From: Euzebya sp.
GTDB taxonomy: Bacteria > Actinomycetota > Nitriliruptoria > Euzebyales > Euzebyaceae
Reading direction: 5' to 3'
NCBI RefSeq assembly: GCF_964222135.1
Contig: NZ_CAXQBR010000075.1
Coordinates: 1-64,000, forward strand
DNA: 64,000 nt
Below, piece after piece: positions 7,625 through 15,482 of the stretch; the stretch's first letter is position 1, and the number at the start of each line of letters is the position of its first letter. The notes beneath the pieces are model-generated. The model searched no databases. It was not told the origin of the DNA and saw only the letters and a list, made by a program, of their open reading frames with translations. The translations under genes were made by a program, and so were the position numbers.

Positions 7625-8533
7625 ATGACCCGGATCCTGGTGGTCGGCTCGCTCGTGATGGACCTGGCCTTCGACGTGCCGGCGGTGCCCGGGCCGGGGG
7701 AGGTGATCCTGGCCACGGCGTTCGGCCGCTACCGGGGCGGCAAGGGCTACAACCAGGCCGTCGCCGCGGCGCGCATGGGGGCGGAGGTGGTCATGGTCGG
7801 CGCGGTCGGGGACGACGACTTCGGCCGCGCGTTCCTCACGGCCCTCGACGCCGAGGGGGTCGACGCCTCCCGCGTGGTGGTCCTCGACGGCGTCGCCACC
7901 GCGGTGGCGGTCCCGCTGGTCACCCCCGACGGCGACGTCGGGTTCGTGCAGTACCAGGGCGCGAACCGCCAGCTCGACGCGGCGGTCGCCGCCGACCTGC
8001 CCGACTGCGACGCGCTGCTGCTGCAGGGTGAGATCCAGGCGCCGGTCAGCCTGGCCGCGGCACGGGCGGTCCGGTCGAGGGGCGGGCGGGTCGTCCTGAA
8101 CCCCGCGCCGGTGCACGACATCTCCGACGAGCTGGCGACCACCGCGACGGTCATCACCCCCAACGAGGTGGAGGCCGCCGCGCTGCTCGGCCGCGACGCG
8201 GCGGACCTCGACGGCGAGGCGGCTGCCCGCGCGCTGGTCACCGACCAGCGCGCCGCCGTCGTCACCCTCGGCGCTCGCGGGGCGGCGTGGGCCGACGGGT
8301 CGCGGTCCGGTGCGGTCGCCCCGCCGGGCGTGGAGGCGATCGACGCCACCGCAGCCGGCGACTCGTTCAACGCCGCGCTCGCCATCGCCCTGGCGGAGGG
8401 GCAGGGGTACGCCGACGCGCTGCGGTTCGCGACCGCCGCAGGCGCGCACGCGACGACGATCAGAGGGGCGGAGCCGGCGCTGCCGACCCGCGCGGACGTC
8501 GAGGCCCTGCTCGACGCGGCGGGGTCCGACTAG
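7625..8533 (+). CDS. rbsK: Ribokinase-like PfkB family sugar kinase
   Basis: Kinase of 302 residues, PfkB fold. The N-terminal signature GGKGYNQAVAAARMGA near residues 38-53 binds the sugar, and DATAAGDSFNAALA near residues 240-253 holds the anion hole and the catalytic Asp. It would phosphorylate ribose, or possibly another pentose or nucleoside, with ATP. The usual DTTGAGD sequence reads DATAAGD here; the key GD pair is kept. Good GAGGAGG ribosome-binding site. It follows the sugar-transport ATPase, so sugar use is a consistent theme. Its stop overlaps the stop of the convergent crotonase gene at CTAG (8530-8533). Confidence 0.85.
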   Translation: MTRILVVGSLVMDLAFDVPAVPGPGEVILATAFGRYRGGKGYNQAVAAARMGAEVVMVGAVGDDDFGRAFLTALDAEGVDASRVVVLDGVATAVAVPLVTPDGDVGFVQYQGANRQLDAAVAADLPDCDALLLQGEIQAPVSLAAARAVRSRGGRVVLNPAPVHDISDELATTATVITPNEVEAAALLGRDAADLDGEAAARALVTDQRAAVVTLGARGAAWADGSRSGAVAPPGVEAIDATAAGDSFNAALAIALAEGQGYADALRFATAAGAHATTIRGAEPALPTRADVEALLDAAGSD

Positions 8534-9309
8534 TCGGTCTCCTCGAAGTGCCCGTGCCGGCCGGCGCCGGCGACGAAGCGGCTGGCGCCCTCGTCCGCCT
8601 CTCCCGACAGGAGCACGTTGCGGCCGAGGAGGTACTCGCGCATGTGCCAGCGCTCGTCGTCGAGGTCCCACTGCTCGATCGCGACCTGCCGGTCCGACCG
8701 CATGGTGCGCTGCGGGAACGACGCGATGGTCCGGGCCAGCTCCACGGCGGCGCCGCGGGCCTGGCCGTCGGGCACCACGCGGTTGGCGAGCCCCATCGCC
8801 TTGGCCTCCTCGGCGTCGACGGGCCGTCCGGTCAGGATCATGTCCATGGCGTGTGAGTGGCCGACGAGCCGCGGCAGCCTGACCGCCCCCAGATCCACGA
8901 GGGGGACGCCGAAGCGGCGGCAGAACACGCCGAAGACCGCGGACTCGGCGGCGACGCGGAGGTCGGCCCAGATGGCGAGCTCCAGCCCGCCGGCCACCGC
9001 GTAGCCCTCCACGGCGGCGATGACCGGCTTGGAGAGCCGCATGCGGCTGATCCCGAGCGGCCCCGGGGCGGGGGGCGCCTGGATGGTCAGGGCGCGGTCC
9101 CCGCCCTCGGCGAAGGCCGCCAGATCGGCACCGGCGCAGAAGTGCTCACCGGCTCCGGTGTGCACCGCCACGAGCTGCCGCTCGTCGGCGTCGAAGGTGG
9201 CGAACGCCTGCCGCAGGGCATCCGCGGTCGGCCCGTCGATCGCGTTCCGGCTCTCCGGCCGGTCGATCTCCACGATCGTGATGGGGCCGTCGATGTCGAC
9301 GTTGATCAT
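8530..9309 (-). CDS. Enoyl-CoA hydratase/isomerase family protein (crotonase)
   Basis: Protein of 259 residues with the crotonase fold. RPESRNAID binds CoA; the first oxyanion-hole strand is HFCAGADLAAF and the second is AAVEGYAVAGGLELAIWADLRVAA, with E in GGLELA. The position of the second catalytic Glu of classical hydratases reads VPLVDLGAVRLP, so the reaction (hydration, isomerisation or other) is uncertain. It would act on an acyl-CoA thioester in the cytosol. It stands alone on the minus strand; the ABC permease stop lies 31 bases upstream of its start. The stop codon is shared with that of ribokinase through the palindrome CTAG. Confidence 0.85.
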   Translation of the reverse strand: MINVDIDGPITIVEIDRPESRNAIDGPTADALRQAFATFDADERQLVAVHTGAGEHFCAGADLAAFAEGGDRALTIQAPPAPGPLGISRMRLSKPVIAAVEGYAVAGGLELAIWADLRVAAESAVFGVFCRRFGVPLVDLGAVRLPRLVGHSHAMDMILTGRPVDAEEAKAMGLANRVVPDGQARGAAVELARTIASFPQRTMRSDRQVAIEQWDLDDERWHMREYLLGRNVLLSGEADEGASRFVAGAGRHGHFEETD

Positions 9310-9340
9310 GGGGCGGCAGGCTACCTCCGCCGCCCCCCTC

Positions 9341-11860
9341 CTACGTCGCCTCGATCGCCCGCAGGACGTCGACCCGGGAGGCTCGGCGGGCTGGCAGGAT
9401 CGCCGCCAGCACCCCGGCGATCGCGGAGGCGATCAGACCGGTGACCAGCCACCCCAGCGGGAACGCGAGGTCGAGGGGCGCCTCGTCCGCCAGCGCGGTC
9501 ACGACCAGCCAGGCGAACAGCACGCCCAGGACCAGGCCGAAGATGGCGCCCAGCAGCGCGATCAAGACCGACTCCCAGCGGATCATCGACCGGACCTGGC
9601 TGCGGGTCGCCCCGACGGCGCGGAGCAGGCCCAGCTCGCGGGTGCGCTCGAAGACGCTGAGGCCGAGGGTGTTGACGATCCCGAACAGCGCGACGATCAC
9701 GCTGAGGGCGAGGAGCGCGCTCACCACCCCGAGCAGCTGGTTGATCTGGCCGGTGATGAGCTCCTGGACCTCCGTCACGTCGCGGAGCTCGAGGGTCGGG
9801 TAGGCCTCCAGCACGGCCTCGACCTCGGGGCGGACGGCCGTCGCGTCGGCGTCGTCATCCAGCTCGACCATCATCGCGCCGAAGGCGAGACCGGGGACCT
9901 GGCTGGCGTCGACCACCCAGCCGCTGGCCACCGGCGACGTCTCGTAGACCGCACCCAGCTCGAGGGCCACCGCCTCGCCGTCGACGATGATCTCGATGGT
10001 GTCGCCGACGGCCACGTCCTCGCGGTCGGCCACGTCGTCCGACACGGCCAGGCCGGTGGCGAGGAGGCCGTCCGCCCCTCCCTCGAGCACGTCGAGGGTC
10101 AGGACCTCGTCGATCTCCTCGGGGTCGAAGCCGGCGACGAACGTGTCCTCGCCGTCGATCTCGACCTGCCCGAACTGCTGGACGGCGACGGTCTGGACCC
10201 CGGCGACGGCTGCGACGTCCTCCTCGAGCTGCGGGCCGGGCCCGCCCTGACCGGTGAAGAAGCCGGCGGGGTTGACCTGGAAGTCGCCGGCGAACGACTC
10301 CTCGATGGACGCGGTGGCGGACCGGGTGAAGGACTCCGCCAGGATCGCCATGAAGGCGACCAGCGCCAGGCCGATCATCAGCGCCGACGCGGTGGCGGCG
10401 GTGCGCCGCGGGTTGCGGCGGGCGTTCTCGGTCGCGAGCTGCCCCTGGATCCCCCGGGCGGACAGGGGCACGCCGAGGATGCCGAGGAGCGGCTTGGTGA
10501 CCAGGGGCGCGAGGGATGCCGCCCCGAGGAGGGTGATGACCGCGGCGACACCGACGGCGAGGATGCCGGTGCCCTGGGTCAGGGTGAGGGCCAGTCCGGC
10601 CACGCCGAGGGCGAAGACCACGCCGCCGGCGGCGTAGCGCAGGACGCTGTAGCGCTTGGGCGGCGGGGCGGCGACGGCCTGCAGCGCGGCGACCGGGGGG
10701 ATGCGGGTCGCGCGGGCGGCGGGGACGACCGCGACGACCGCGGTCAGCACCGTGCCGAGGAGGATCGCGACCACGAAGGTGGCCGGCGCGATGACGAGGT
10801 CACCCTGGGGGAGGGCGATGCCGAAGGCGTCGAGCAGCGCGAAGAGCCCGACGGCGAGCGCGGCGCCGAGGCCGAACCCGAGCACGGAGCCGACCAGCCC
10901 GGTGGCGAGCGCCTCGCCGAGGACCGAGCCGAGGATCTGGCGCCGGGATGCCCCGACGGCGCGGAGCAGCGCGAGCTCGCGGGTGCGCTGGGCGAGGATG
11001 ATCGAGAAGGTGTTCGCGATCAGGAACGCGCCCACGAACAGCGACACGCCGGCGAAGACCAGCAGGCCGGTGGTGAAGAAGCCGAGCCCCTCGGAGATGT
11101 CGGAGGCCTGGTCGTCGGCGAGTTCCTCGCCGGTCAGCACGTCGACGCCGTCGCCGAGGGCCGCGGCGATGTCGTCGGCCAGGTCGTCGGGGTCCACGCC
11201 GCCCTCAGCCGCGGCGTAGACGGTGTGGTAGCCGCCGTCGCCGTACAGGGAGAAGGCGGTGTCGGGGTCGAACACGACGGCGGTGGCGCCGGCGAGGCTG
11301 TCGAGCTCGCCGAAGCCGAACGTCCCGGTGATCGTGTACTGCTGGACCGGGCCTTCGACCACCAGCCCGACGGTGTCACCGACCGCGAAGTCGTTGGTGG
11401 CCGCGGTGCCGGCGTCGATGGCGATCTCGTCCGGTCCGGTGGGGTACGCACCGTCGCGGATGGTGGCGGTGTCGAGCTCGGGTGACAGCGGGACGTTGAA
11501 GGCGAGGGTCGGGGGGCCGAACCCGCCGATGGGCTCGCCGTCGTCGCCGATCAGCTGCGCGAAGCCGCTGACCTCCGGCGAGACGGCCGAGACCCCGTCC
11601 ACGGCGGCGATCTCGTCGGCGACCTCGACCGGCAGGGGGTCGCGGAGGCCCGTCAGCGGATCGGTGGTGTCCTCCGGGCCCTGCACGGCGATGTCGATGC
11701 CGGCGGTCGTCTGCCCGAACAGCTCGTCGAAGGTGGCGTTGAGGGTGTCGGAGAGGATCAGGGTGCCGGTGACGAACGCGACGCCGACGATGATCGCGAG
11801 GGAGGTGGCGGCGAGGCGCAGCTTGTGCGCCGCGATGCTGCGCAGCGTGGTGCGGAACAC
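9341..11860 (-). CDS. FtsX-type ABC transporter permease (MacB-like, two FtsX domains)
   Basis: Membrane protein of 839 residues. An N-terminal membrane helix (ATSLAIIVGVAFVTGTLIL) is followed by an extracellular MacB_PCD-like domain, three helices of a first FtsX domain (about 260-400), a second extracellular domain and a second FtsX domain at the C-terminus ending in LPARRASRVDVLRAIEAT. Such permeases are mechanotransmission exporters or control envelope enzymes and do not import nutrients. The GTG start is 4 bases from the stop of the cognate ATPase gene. Together with the upstream two-component genes this resembles antibiotic- or envelope-stress-sensing modules. Substrate unknown. Confidence 0.88.
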   Translation of the reverse strand: MFRTTLRSIAAHKLRLAATSLAIIVGVAFVTGTLILSDTLNATFDELFGQTTAGIDIAVQGPEDTTDPLTGLRDPLPVEVADEIAAVDGVSAVSPEVSGFAQLIGDDGEPIGGFGPPTLAFNVPLSPELDTATIRDGAYPTGPDEIAIDAGTAATNDFAVGDTVGLVVEGPVQQYTITGTFGFGELDSLAGATAVVFDPDTAFSLYGDGGYHTVYAAAEGGVDPDDLADDIAAALGDGVDVLTGEELADDQASDISEGLGFFTTGLLVFAGVSLFVGAFLIANTFSIILAQRTRELALLRAVGASRRQILGSVLGEALATGLVGSVLGFGLGAALAVGLFALLDAFGIALPQGDLVIAPATFVVAILLGTVLTAVVAVVPAARATRIPPVAALQAVAAPPPKRYSVLRYAAGGVVFALGVAGLALTLTQGTGILAVGVAAVITLLGAASLAPLVTKPLLGILGVPLSARGIQGQLATENARRNPRRTAATASALMIGLALVAFMAILAESFTRSATASIEESFAGDFQVNPAGFFTGQGGPGPQLEEDVAAVAGVQTVAVQQFGQVEIDGEDTFVAGFDPEEIDEVLTLDVLEGGADGLLATGLAVSDDVADREDVAVGDTIEIIVDGEAVALELGAVYETSPVASGWVVDASQVPGLAFGAMMVELDDDADATAVRPEVEAVLEAYPTLELRDVTEVQELITGQINQLLGVVSALLALSVIVALFGIVNTLGLSVFERTRELGLLRAVGATRSQVRSMIRWESVLIALLGAIFGLVLGVLFAWLVVTALADEAPLDLAFPLGWLVTGLIASAIAGVLAAILPARRASRVDVLRAIEAT

Positions 11861-11864
11861 GGGC

Positions 11865-12623
11865 CTACAGCCCCTTCATGCGGTCGAGCACGCGCTCGGC
11901 GGTGGGCTCCCGCATCTCGTCGACGACGTGGCCGTCGGCCAGGAACACGATCCGGTCGGCGTACCCGGCCGCCATCGGGTCGTGGGTGACCATGACGATG
12001 GACTGGCCGTGCTCGTCGACGCTGCGGCGCATGAAGCCGAGGACCTCCGCGCCGCTGGTCGAGTCGAGGTTGCCGGTCGGCTCGTCGGCGAAGACGATGT
12101 CCGGGCGGCTGATCAGCGCCCGCGCCACGGCGACGCGCTGCTGCTGCCCGCCGGACAGCTCGCCAGGCCGGTGGTCCAGGCGGTCGCCCAGCCCCACGGT
12201 GGTCACCACGGTGTCGAACCACGCGTCGTCCGGCTTCGCGCCCGCGAGCCGCAGGGGCAGGAGCATGTTCTCCCGGGCGTCCAGCTGCGGCAGCAGGTTG
12301 AAGGCCTGGAAGACGAAGCCGATCCGCTCGCGCCGGAGCACGGTGAGCTGCCGGTCGCTCAGACCGGTCAGATCGGTGTCACCGACGAAGACCTGCCCGG
12401 CGGTGGGCTGGTCCAGCGCCGCGAGGCAGTGCATCAGCGTCGACTTCCCCGAGCCCGACGGGCCCATGACCGCGGTGAACTCCGCAGCGGCGAAGTCGAC
12501 CGACACGCCGTCGAGCGCGCGCACCGCGGTGTCCCCGCGGCCGTAGACCTTCTCGAGGCCGACCGCGCGCGCGGCGAGGCGCGTCGCGGTCGTGGTTGCG
12601 CTGCTTGGGGTGGAGGAGCTCAT
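11865..12623 (-). CDS. ABC transporter ATP-binding protein (LolD/MacB type)
   Basis: ATPase of 252 residues. Walker A GPSGSGKST, Q-loop VFQAFNLLPQLDARENM, signature LSGGQQQRVAVARAL, Walker B DIVFADEPTGNLDS and switch histidine in VTHDP are all present. It pairs with the FtsX-type permease encoded 4 bases downstream. The N-terminal 15 residues are Ser/Thr rich and precede the family start, so the true start may be a little further in, but ATG at 12623 is the only good candidate. A two-component system is encoded upstream on the same strand after a hairpin, suggesting transcriptional control by that system. Confidence 0.9.
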   Translation of the reverse strand: MSSSTPSSATTTATRLAARAVGLEKVYGRGDTAVRALDGVSVDFAAAEFTAVMGPSGSGKSTLMHCLAALDQPTAGQVFVGDTDLTGLSDRQLTVLRRERIGFVFQAFNLLPQLDARENMLLPLRLAGAKPDDAWFDTVVTTVGLGDRLDHRPGELSGGQQQRVAVARALISRPDIVFADEPTGNLDSTSGAEVLGFMRRSVDEHGQSIVMVTHDPMAAGYADRIVFLADGHVVDEMREPTAERVLDRMKGL

Positions 12624-12710
12624 CGTCGGTGCCTGTCGTGGGCTGATCGGTGTCGGGGGTCAACCTTGCCGGGCGGGGGGGCCGGGCACATCCGCCGGGG
12701 TCGTGATCTC

Positions 12711-12745
12711 GGTCTCCTCCCCGCGGAGGACCCGTGGGGGAGACC
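12711..12745 (-). terminator. Hairpin between response regulator and ABC genes
   Basis: GGTCTCC (12711-12717) pairs with GGAGACC (12739-12745), with further GC pairing inside. On the minus strand it starts directly after the response-regulator stop TAA. No U-run is present. It could reduce readthrough from the two-component genes into the ABC genes. Confidence 0.45.
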
Positions 12746-12747
12746 CC

Positions 12748-13407
12748 TTACTCCCCCGGCAGGACCAGCCGTTGCTCGTAGGCGAAGACGACTGCCTGCA
12801 CGCGGTCGCGCAGCCCCAGCTTCGACAGCACCCGACCCACGTGGGTCTTGACGGTGGTCTCGGAGACGAACAGCTCCTCGGCGATCTCGCCGTTGCTGAG
12901 CCCCCGCGCGATCAGGATCAGCACCTCGCGCTCGCGGGCGGTGAGGCGGGCGGCGTCGCCGGTCGGCTCACGGGTCTCCGGGCGGGCGGCGAACTCGCCG
13001 ATGAGCCGCTTGGTGACCGCGGGCGCGAGCAGCGCATCGCCGCCGGCGCAGACCCGGATGGCGTGGACCAGCTCCTCGGGCGGGGCGTCCTTCAGGAGGA
13101 ACCCGCTCGCACCGGCGCGCAGGGCGCCGTAGACGTACTCGTCCAGGTCGAACGTCGTGAGGATCAGGACGCTGATCGGGTCGGTCACGTCCGGCCCGGC
13201 CAGGCGCTCGGTCGCGGCGACGCCGTCGAGCCGCGGCATGCGGATGTCCATCAGCACCACGTCGGGCCGGAGCCTGTGGGCCTCGGCCACCGCCTCCTCC
13301 CCGTCCCCGGCCTCGCCGACCACCTCGATGTCGTCCTCGCCGTCGAGGATCATCCGGAACCCGGTGCGCATCAGCGCCTGGTCGTCGGCGAGGAGCACCC
13401 GGATCAC
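12748..13407 (-). CDS. NarL/LuxR-family response regulator
   Basis: Regulator of 219 residues. The receiver domain (VLLADDQ, acidic pair at residues 8-9; VVLMDIRMP with the phospho-acceptor Asp near 54; ILTTF; LLKDAPPEEL with Lys) is followed by a LuxR-type HTH (LTAREREVLILIARGLSNGEIAEELFVSETTVKTHV, about 150-190). GTG at 13407 overlaps the kinase stop as GTGA, so kinase and regulator are coupled. It probably controls the adjacent ABC exporter genes, as in other actinobacterial modules of this layout. The signal is unknown. Confidence 0.92.
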   Translation of the reverse strand: MIRVLLADDQALMRTGFRMILDGEDDIEVVGEAGDGEEAVAEAHRLRPDVVLMDIRMPRLDGVAATERLAGPDVTDPISVLILTTFDLDEYVYGALRAGASGFLLKDAPPEELVHAIRVCAGGDALLAPAVTKRLIGEFAARPETREPTGDAARLTAREREVLILIARGLSNGEIAEELFVSETTVKTHVGRVLSKLGLRDRVQAVVFAYEQRLVLPGE

Positions 13408-14624
13408 GACGCGACCTCGGGGACCGGGCTCGGGTGGTCGTCCAGGGGCAGCACCGCCGCGACGCGGTAGCCGCCGCCCGGCCGGGGACCGGCCTCGAGC
13501 CGCCCGCCGACCAGCGCAGCGCGCTCGCGCATTCCGACCAGCCCGAACCCACCCGACTCCATCCGGACGCCCTGCCCACCCGGCTGGTGCCCCCGGTCGC
13601 GGCCACCGTCGTCGAGGACCTCGAGGTGGAGGGCGCCGTCGCGAGCTCGCAGCTCGACGATCGTCCGGGTCGCCGCGGCGTGCTTGAGCACGTTGGTCAG
13701 GGCCTCCTGCACGATCCGGTAGCCGGAGAGGGAGATCGCGACGTCGACCGCCGGCAGGTGGCCGACCACCCGCAGCTCGACCTGCAGGCCGGCCAGCCGG
13801 AACTCCTCGACGAGCCCGGTCACGTCCTCGAGGCCGGGCTGGGGGCGTGTGGGCGGCACCACCTCGTCGTCGTCGCGGAGGAGGCCGAGCATCCGCCGGA
13901 GCTCGCCGAGGGACTGCCGGCCGGTGTCCTCGATCACCTGCAGCGCGGCCGCCGCCTGGTCCGGCTTGGCGGGCAGCATGCGCCGCGCGCCGGTGGCCTG
14001 CACGACCATGACGGAGGTGGAGTGGGCGAGCACGTCGTGCATCTCCCGCGCGATCCGGCTCCGCTCGGCGCGGACGGCCAGGGAGGCCCGCTCCTCGCGT
14101 GAGCGCTCGAGCTCCGCGGCGTGGGCGGCGAGCTCCTCGGTCTGCTCTCGGTAGGCCTGGACGATCCGGCCGATGATGGCCACGCCCAGCACGATCAGGG
14201 TGTTGGCGTAGAGGAGCGCGATGCCCCCCTGGCTGAGCGCCAGGCCGGTCGTGACGGCGAAGAAGATCCCGGTGGCCACCACGGTGTCGGCGAGGGGCGT
14301 GTACGCCGCCACCGTGTACAGCGCCACCAGCGGGGCGAGGGCCTGGATGGGGATGCCGAACGCCCCGGCGAGACCGGCGCCGAACCCCGTCAGCATGATG
14401 GTGAGATCCGGGTTCTGGCGCCGGAAGACCAGCGGCAGGGAGATGAGCAGCACGGCCACGATGGCCACCGGGGTCGGGGCCGTGCCCCACGGGCCGGGGC
14501 TCCGGTTGCCGAACAGCACCGCCACGAGGTCGGCCTGGCTGACCGCGATCGCGAGGACGAGGTCCTGCAGCCAGGGGGGCGAGCTGCGGATCCGGTCGAG
14601 TGCGGCGGATGCCCGGTCGGTCAT
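13404..14624 (-). CDS. NarL-type sensor histidine kinase (HisKA_3)
   Basis: Kinase of 406 residues. The N-terminal half has several membrane helices (about residues 20-150) with little extracellular sequence, so it may sense within the membrane. A coiled linker leads to the HisKA_3 box EREMHDVLAHS... in which H is the phosphorylated residue (SRIAREMHDVLAH). The ATPase domain shows the N box QEALTNVLKHA and the G box GGFGLVGMRERA. ATG at 14624 has no clear Shine-Dalgarno sequence. Divergent from crtA with 126 bases between starts. The downstream GTGA overlap joins it to the response regulator. Confidence 0.9.
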   Translation of the reverse strand: MTDRASAALDRIRSSPPWLQDLVLAIAVSQADLVAVLFGNRSPGPWGTAPTPVAIVAVLLISLPLVFRRQNPDLTIMLTGFGAGLAGAFGIPIQALAPLVALYTVAAYTPLADTVVATGIFFAVTTGLALSQGGIALLYANTLIVLGVAIIGRIVQAYREQTEELAAHAAELERSREERASLAVRAERSRIAREMHDVLAHSTSVMVVQATGARRMLPAKPDQAAAALQVIEDTGRQSLGELRRMLGLLRDDDEVVPPTRPQPGLEDVTGLVEEFRLAGLQVELRVVGHLPAVDVAISLSGYRIVQEALTNVLKHAAATRTIVELRARDGALHLEVLDDGGRDRGHQPGGQGVRMESGGFGLVGMRERAALVGGRLEAGPRPGGGYRVAAVLPLDDHPSPVPEVAS

Positions 14625-14737
14625 GGTCGACGATGACGGTACCCCTGCCCCGGCCGGCCGGCGTCCTCCCGCCGGCGGGTGCGCGGTCATCCCCGAGGAG
14701 GATGCCGCCGACGTCGGCCGCCCCTCCCCCCGCCGTC

Positions 14738-14743
14738 TACCGT
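14738..14743 (+). promoter_or_regulatory. Probable -10 element for a leaderless carotenoid operon
   Basis: TACCGT ends 7 bases before the crtA-like ATG at 14751, and no Shine-Dalgarno sequence is present. A transcript starting about 7 bases after the hexamer would begin at or next to the AUG. No TTGACA-like -35 is seen. Confidence 0.45.
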
Positions 14744-14750
14744 CGGGGCG

Positions 14751-15482
14751 ATGTCCCACGTGACGGTGCACCTCTGGCGCGTCCCCACCGCGGCGGTGCC
14801 CCTCGCCGTCGCGCGGATGGCCGCGGACCGCTGGCTGCTGCGCGGCACACCCGGCCTGACGTTCTCCAAGCTGCTCGGCACCGGGGACGGGCGGACGTTG
14901 AGCCCGCGGGACGCCGACCCGCGCACCTGGGGGCTGGTGGCGGCCTGGCAGCGGGCGGAGGACGCGGTGGCCTTCGAGGCCCACCGCACGCCGCGTGGGT
15001 GGCGACGCATCGCCGAGGAGGAGTGGCGCGCCGACCTCGCGTGCCAGCGGACGCGGGGGCGGTGGAGCGGGCGGGAGCCGTTCACCGCTCGTGAGGACCT
15101 CCGGGGCTGGGACGGCCCGGTCGTGTCGCTGACGCGCGCACGGTTGCGACCCCGCACGGCCGCGACGTTCTGGCGGGCCGTGCCGCCGGTGGTCGCCGAC
15201 CTCGAGGCCGGCCCCCAGCCCCTGCTCCGCGTCGGCATCGGCGAGGCCCCGATCGGGGTGCAGGGCACGCTCACGCTGTGGCGCGCTGCCGCCGACCTCG
15301 AGGCGTTCGCGTACCGGCGCGGCCCCCACCGCCGGGCCATCGCCGACACCACCCGTCTGGACTGGTACGGCGAGGAGCTGTTCGCCAGGTTCGCGCTGCT
15401 GGGGGTGCGGGGAACCGTGTCGCAGGTCTCCACCACCTCCCCGGTCGGGACCGCCCCCGGACGAGGAGATCTGCGTGCGTGA
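14751..15482 (+). CDS. crtA: Spheroidene monooxygenase-like carotenoid oxygenase (CrtA family)
   Basis: Protein of 243 residues. The N-terminus VTVHLWRVPTAAVP and the segment TPGLTFSKLLGTGDG match the CrtA family, which introduces a keto group at C-2 of acyclic carotenoids such as spheroidene or spirilloxanthin. The C-terminal part LGVRGTVSQ is also family-like. It is first in a five-gene carotenoid operon; its last 8 bases overlap the CrtO-like gene, which has its own GAGGAG site. The true substrate here is unknown: with CruF and CrtO homologues present, a hydrated acyclic carotenoid is likely. The start may be leaderless. A heme-dependent mechanism has been reported for the family. Confidence 0.78.
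   Translation: MSHVTVHLWRVPTAAVPLAVARMAADRWLLRGTPGLTFSKLLGTGDGRTLSPRDADPRTWGLVAAWQRAEDAVAFEAHRTPRGWRRIAEEEWRADLACQRTRGRWSGREPFTAREDLRGWDGPVVSLTRARLRPRTAATFWRAVPPVVADLEAGPQPLLRVGIGEAPIGVQGTLTLWRAAADLEAFAYRRGPHRRAIADTTRLDWYGEELFARFALLGVRGTVSQVSTTSPVGTAPGRGDLRA

Noticed and set aside
12592-13470. Plus-strand open frame opposite the response regulator
   Set aside because: The minus strand encodes a complete receiver plus LuxR HTH, so this is a shadow.
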